Source: Micrasema longulum (taxonomy: Eukaryota; Arthropoda; Insecta; Trichoptera; Brachycentridae). Taken from it: a stretch of 64,000 bases of DNA. Below the pieces are notes generated by a model. It saw only the letters and a program-made list of their open reading frames with translations, had not been told where the DNA came from and ran no database searches. The DNA is taken from contig JAGVSM010002737.1 of assembly GCA_022494885.1 (NCBI GenBank), forward strand, positions 62,001 through 126,000, given 5' to 3'. Numbering within the stretch: position 1 is the first letter of the stretch; each line of letters starts with the position of its first letter. Made by a program: the position numbers and the translations under genes. Below, one piece after another: positions 63,768 to 64,000 of this stretch.

Positions 63768-64000
63768 TAACATATTGCAACAGAGATGAAGAACATTTTA
63801 GAGAAGGAAATACAGAAGTTTAGGCATCTACAGGGCTTACGACCTGTCATTGGCTGGTTTACACACGTGTAACATTCACCATTTTGCCCATATTTAAACA
63901 CCTATGTTCCTTCGATTCTTTCATCTGTTGACGTTTGTGAAGTTAAAGAGCTGAAACCTTTATTTATCTCTGTTGTAATATGTTAATGTTAACAGCTCCC
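63768..64000 (+). mobile_element. P384 element, cut by the window end
   Basis: aacatattgcaacagagatg, ttaggcatctacagggctta, gacctgtcattggctggttt, gctgaaacctttatttatc, then an inverted end (tctgttgtaatatgttaatg, taacagctccc) reaching the window edge. The element is shorter inside than the 9014 copy (the aggcaacgcctg block is missing). Confidence 0.75.

Overview
This window is strongly A+T-rich eukaryotic DNA, probably from an arthropod and most likely an insect. I infer this from the mix of decayed CR1-group, RTE-type and other non-LTR retrotransposons, Penelope-like elements and several tRNA-headed SINE families. The species cannot be read from the sequence. I see no convincing host exon, no spliced gene, no intact tRNA or rRNA gene and no CRISPR. 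The window is a repeat graveyard in which nearly everything recognisable is a mobile-element remnant.

Layout. 0-13 kb: LINE-G tail, SINEs of three families, the first complete copy of an unnamed 384-bp family (called P384 here), and a CR1-group LINE end with a tandem and inverted tail. 13-24 kb: Penelope-like (PLE) remnants, an element with sub-repetitive ends, an RTE relic, LINE-T with a nested insertion, a PLE relic with a recognisable GIY-YIG endonuclease, and two more P384 copies. 24-36 kb: SINE-3 copies, a LINE-J relic split by a P384 insertion, a 1.5-kb LINE reverse-transcriptase relic on the minus strand, and LINE-T and LINE-G ends. 36-48 kb: a six-unit 86-bp hairpin satellite, P384, LINE relics and CR1 tails, and the most complete SINE-1. 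48-64 kb: small conserved hairpins, LINE-T, a 38-bp-arm hairpin, P384 next to a PLE 3' end, LINE-G, the longest open frame (LINE-J reverse transcriptase, 58.76-59.62 kb), and a short terminal-inverted-repeat element inside another RT relic.

Most interesting. P384 occurs about 15 times here, whole or partial. Four copies are flanked by target-site duplications of 11-13 bp. Three copies carry a direct head-to-tail junction of monomers (period about 384 bp), and several end in an inverted stretch of their own sequence. Variable 11-13-bp duplications, head-to-tail concatemers and inverted ends are what PLE-type retrotransposition leaves. PLE remnants carrying hammerhead-ribozyme-like motifs lie in the same window. 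I infer that P384 may be a non-autonomous, retrozyme-like passenger of a PLE. The sequence does not prove this.

How the parts relate: autonomous LINE and PLE remnants would have supplied reverse transcriptases; SINEs, P384, the 228-bp retrocopy and the short inverted-repeat element are parasites of such enzymes or of transposases. Three nested insertions (18.4, 27.9 and 61.5 kb) can be removed on paper to rejoin an RT reading frame, which gives a relative order of events.
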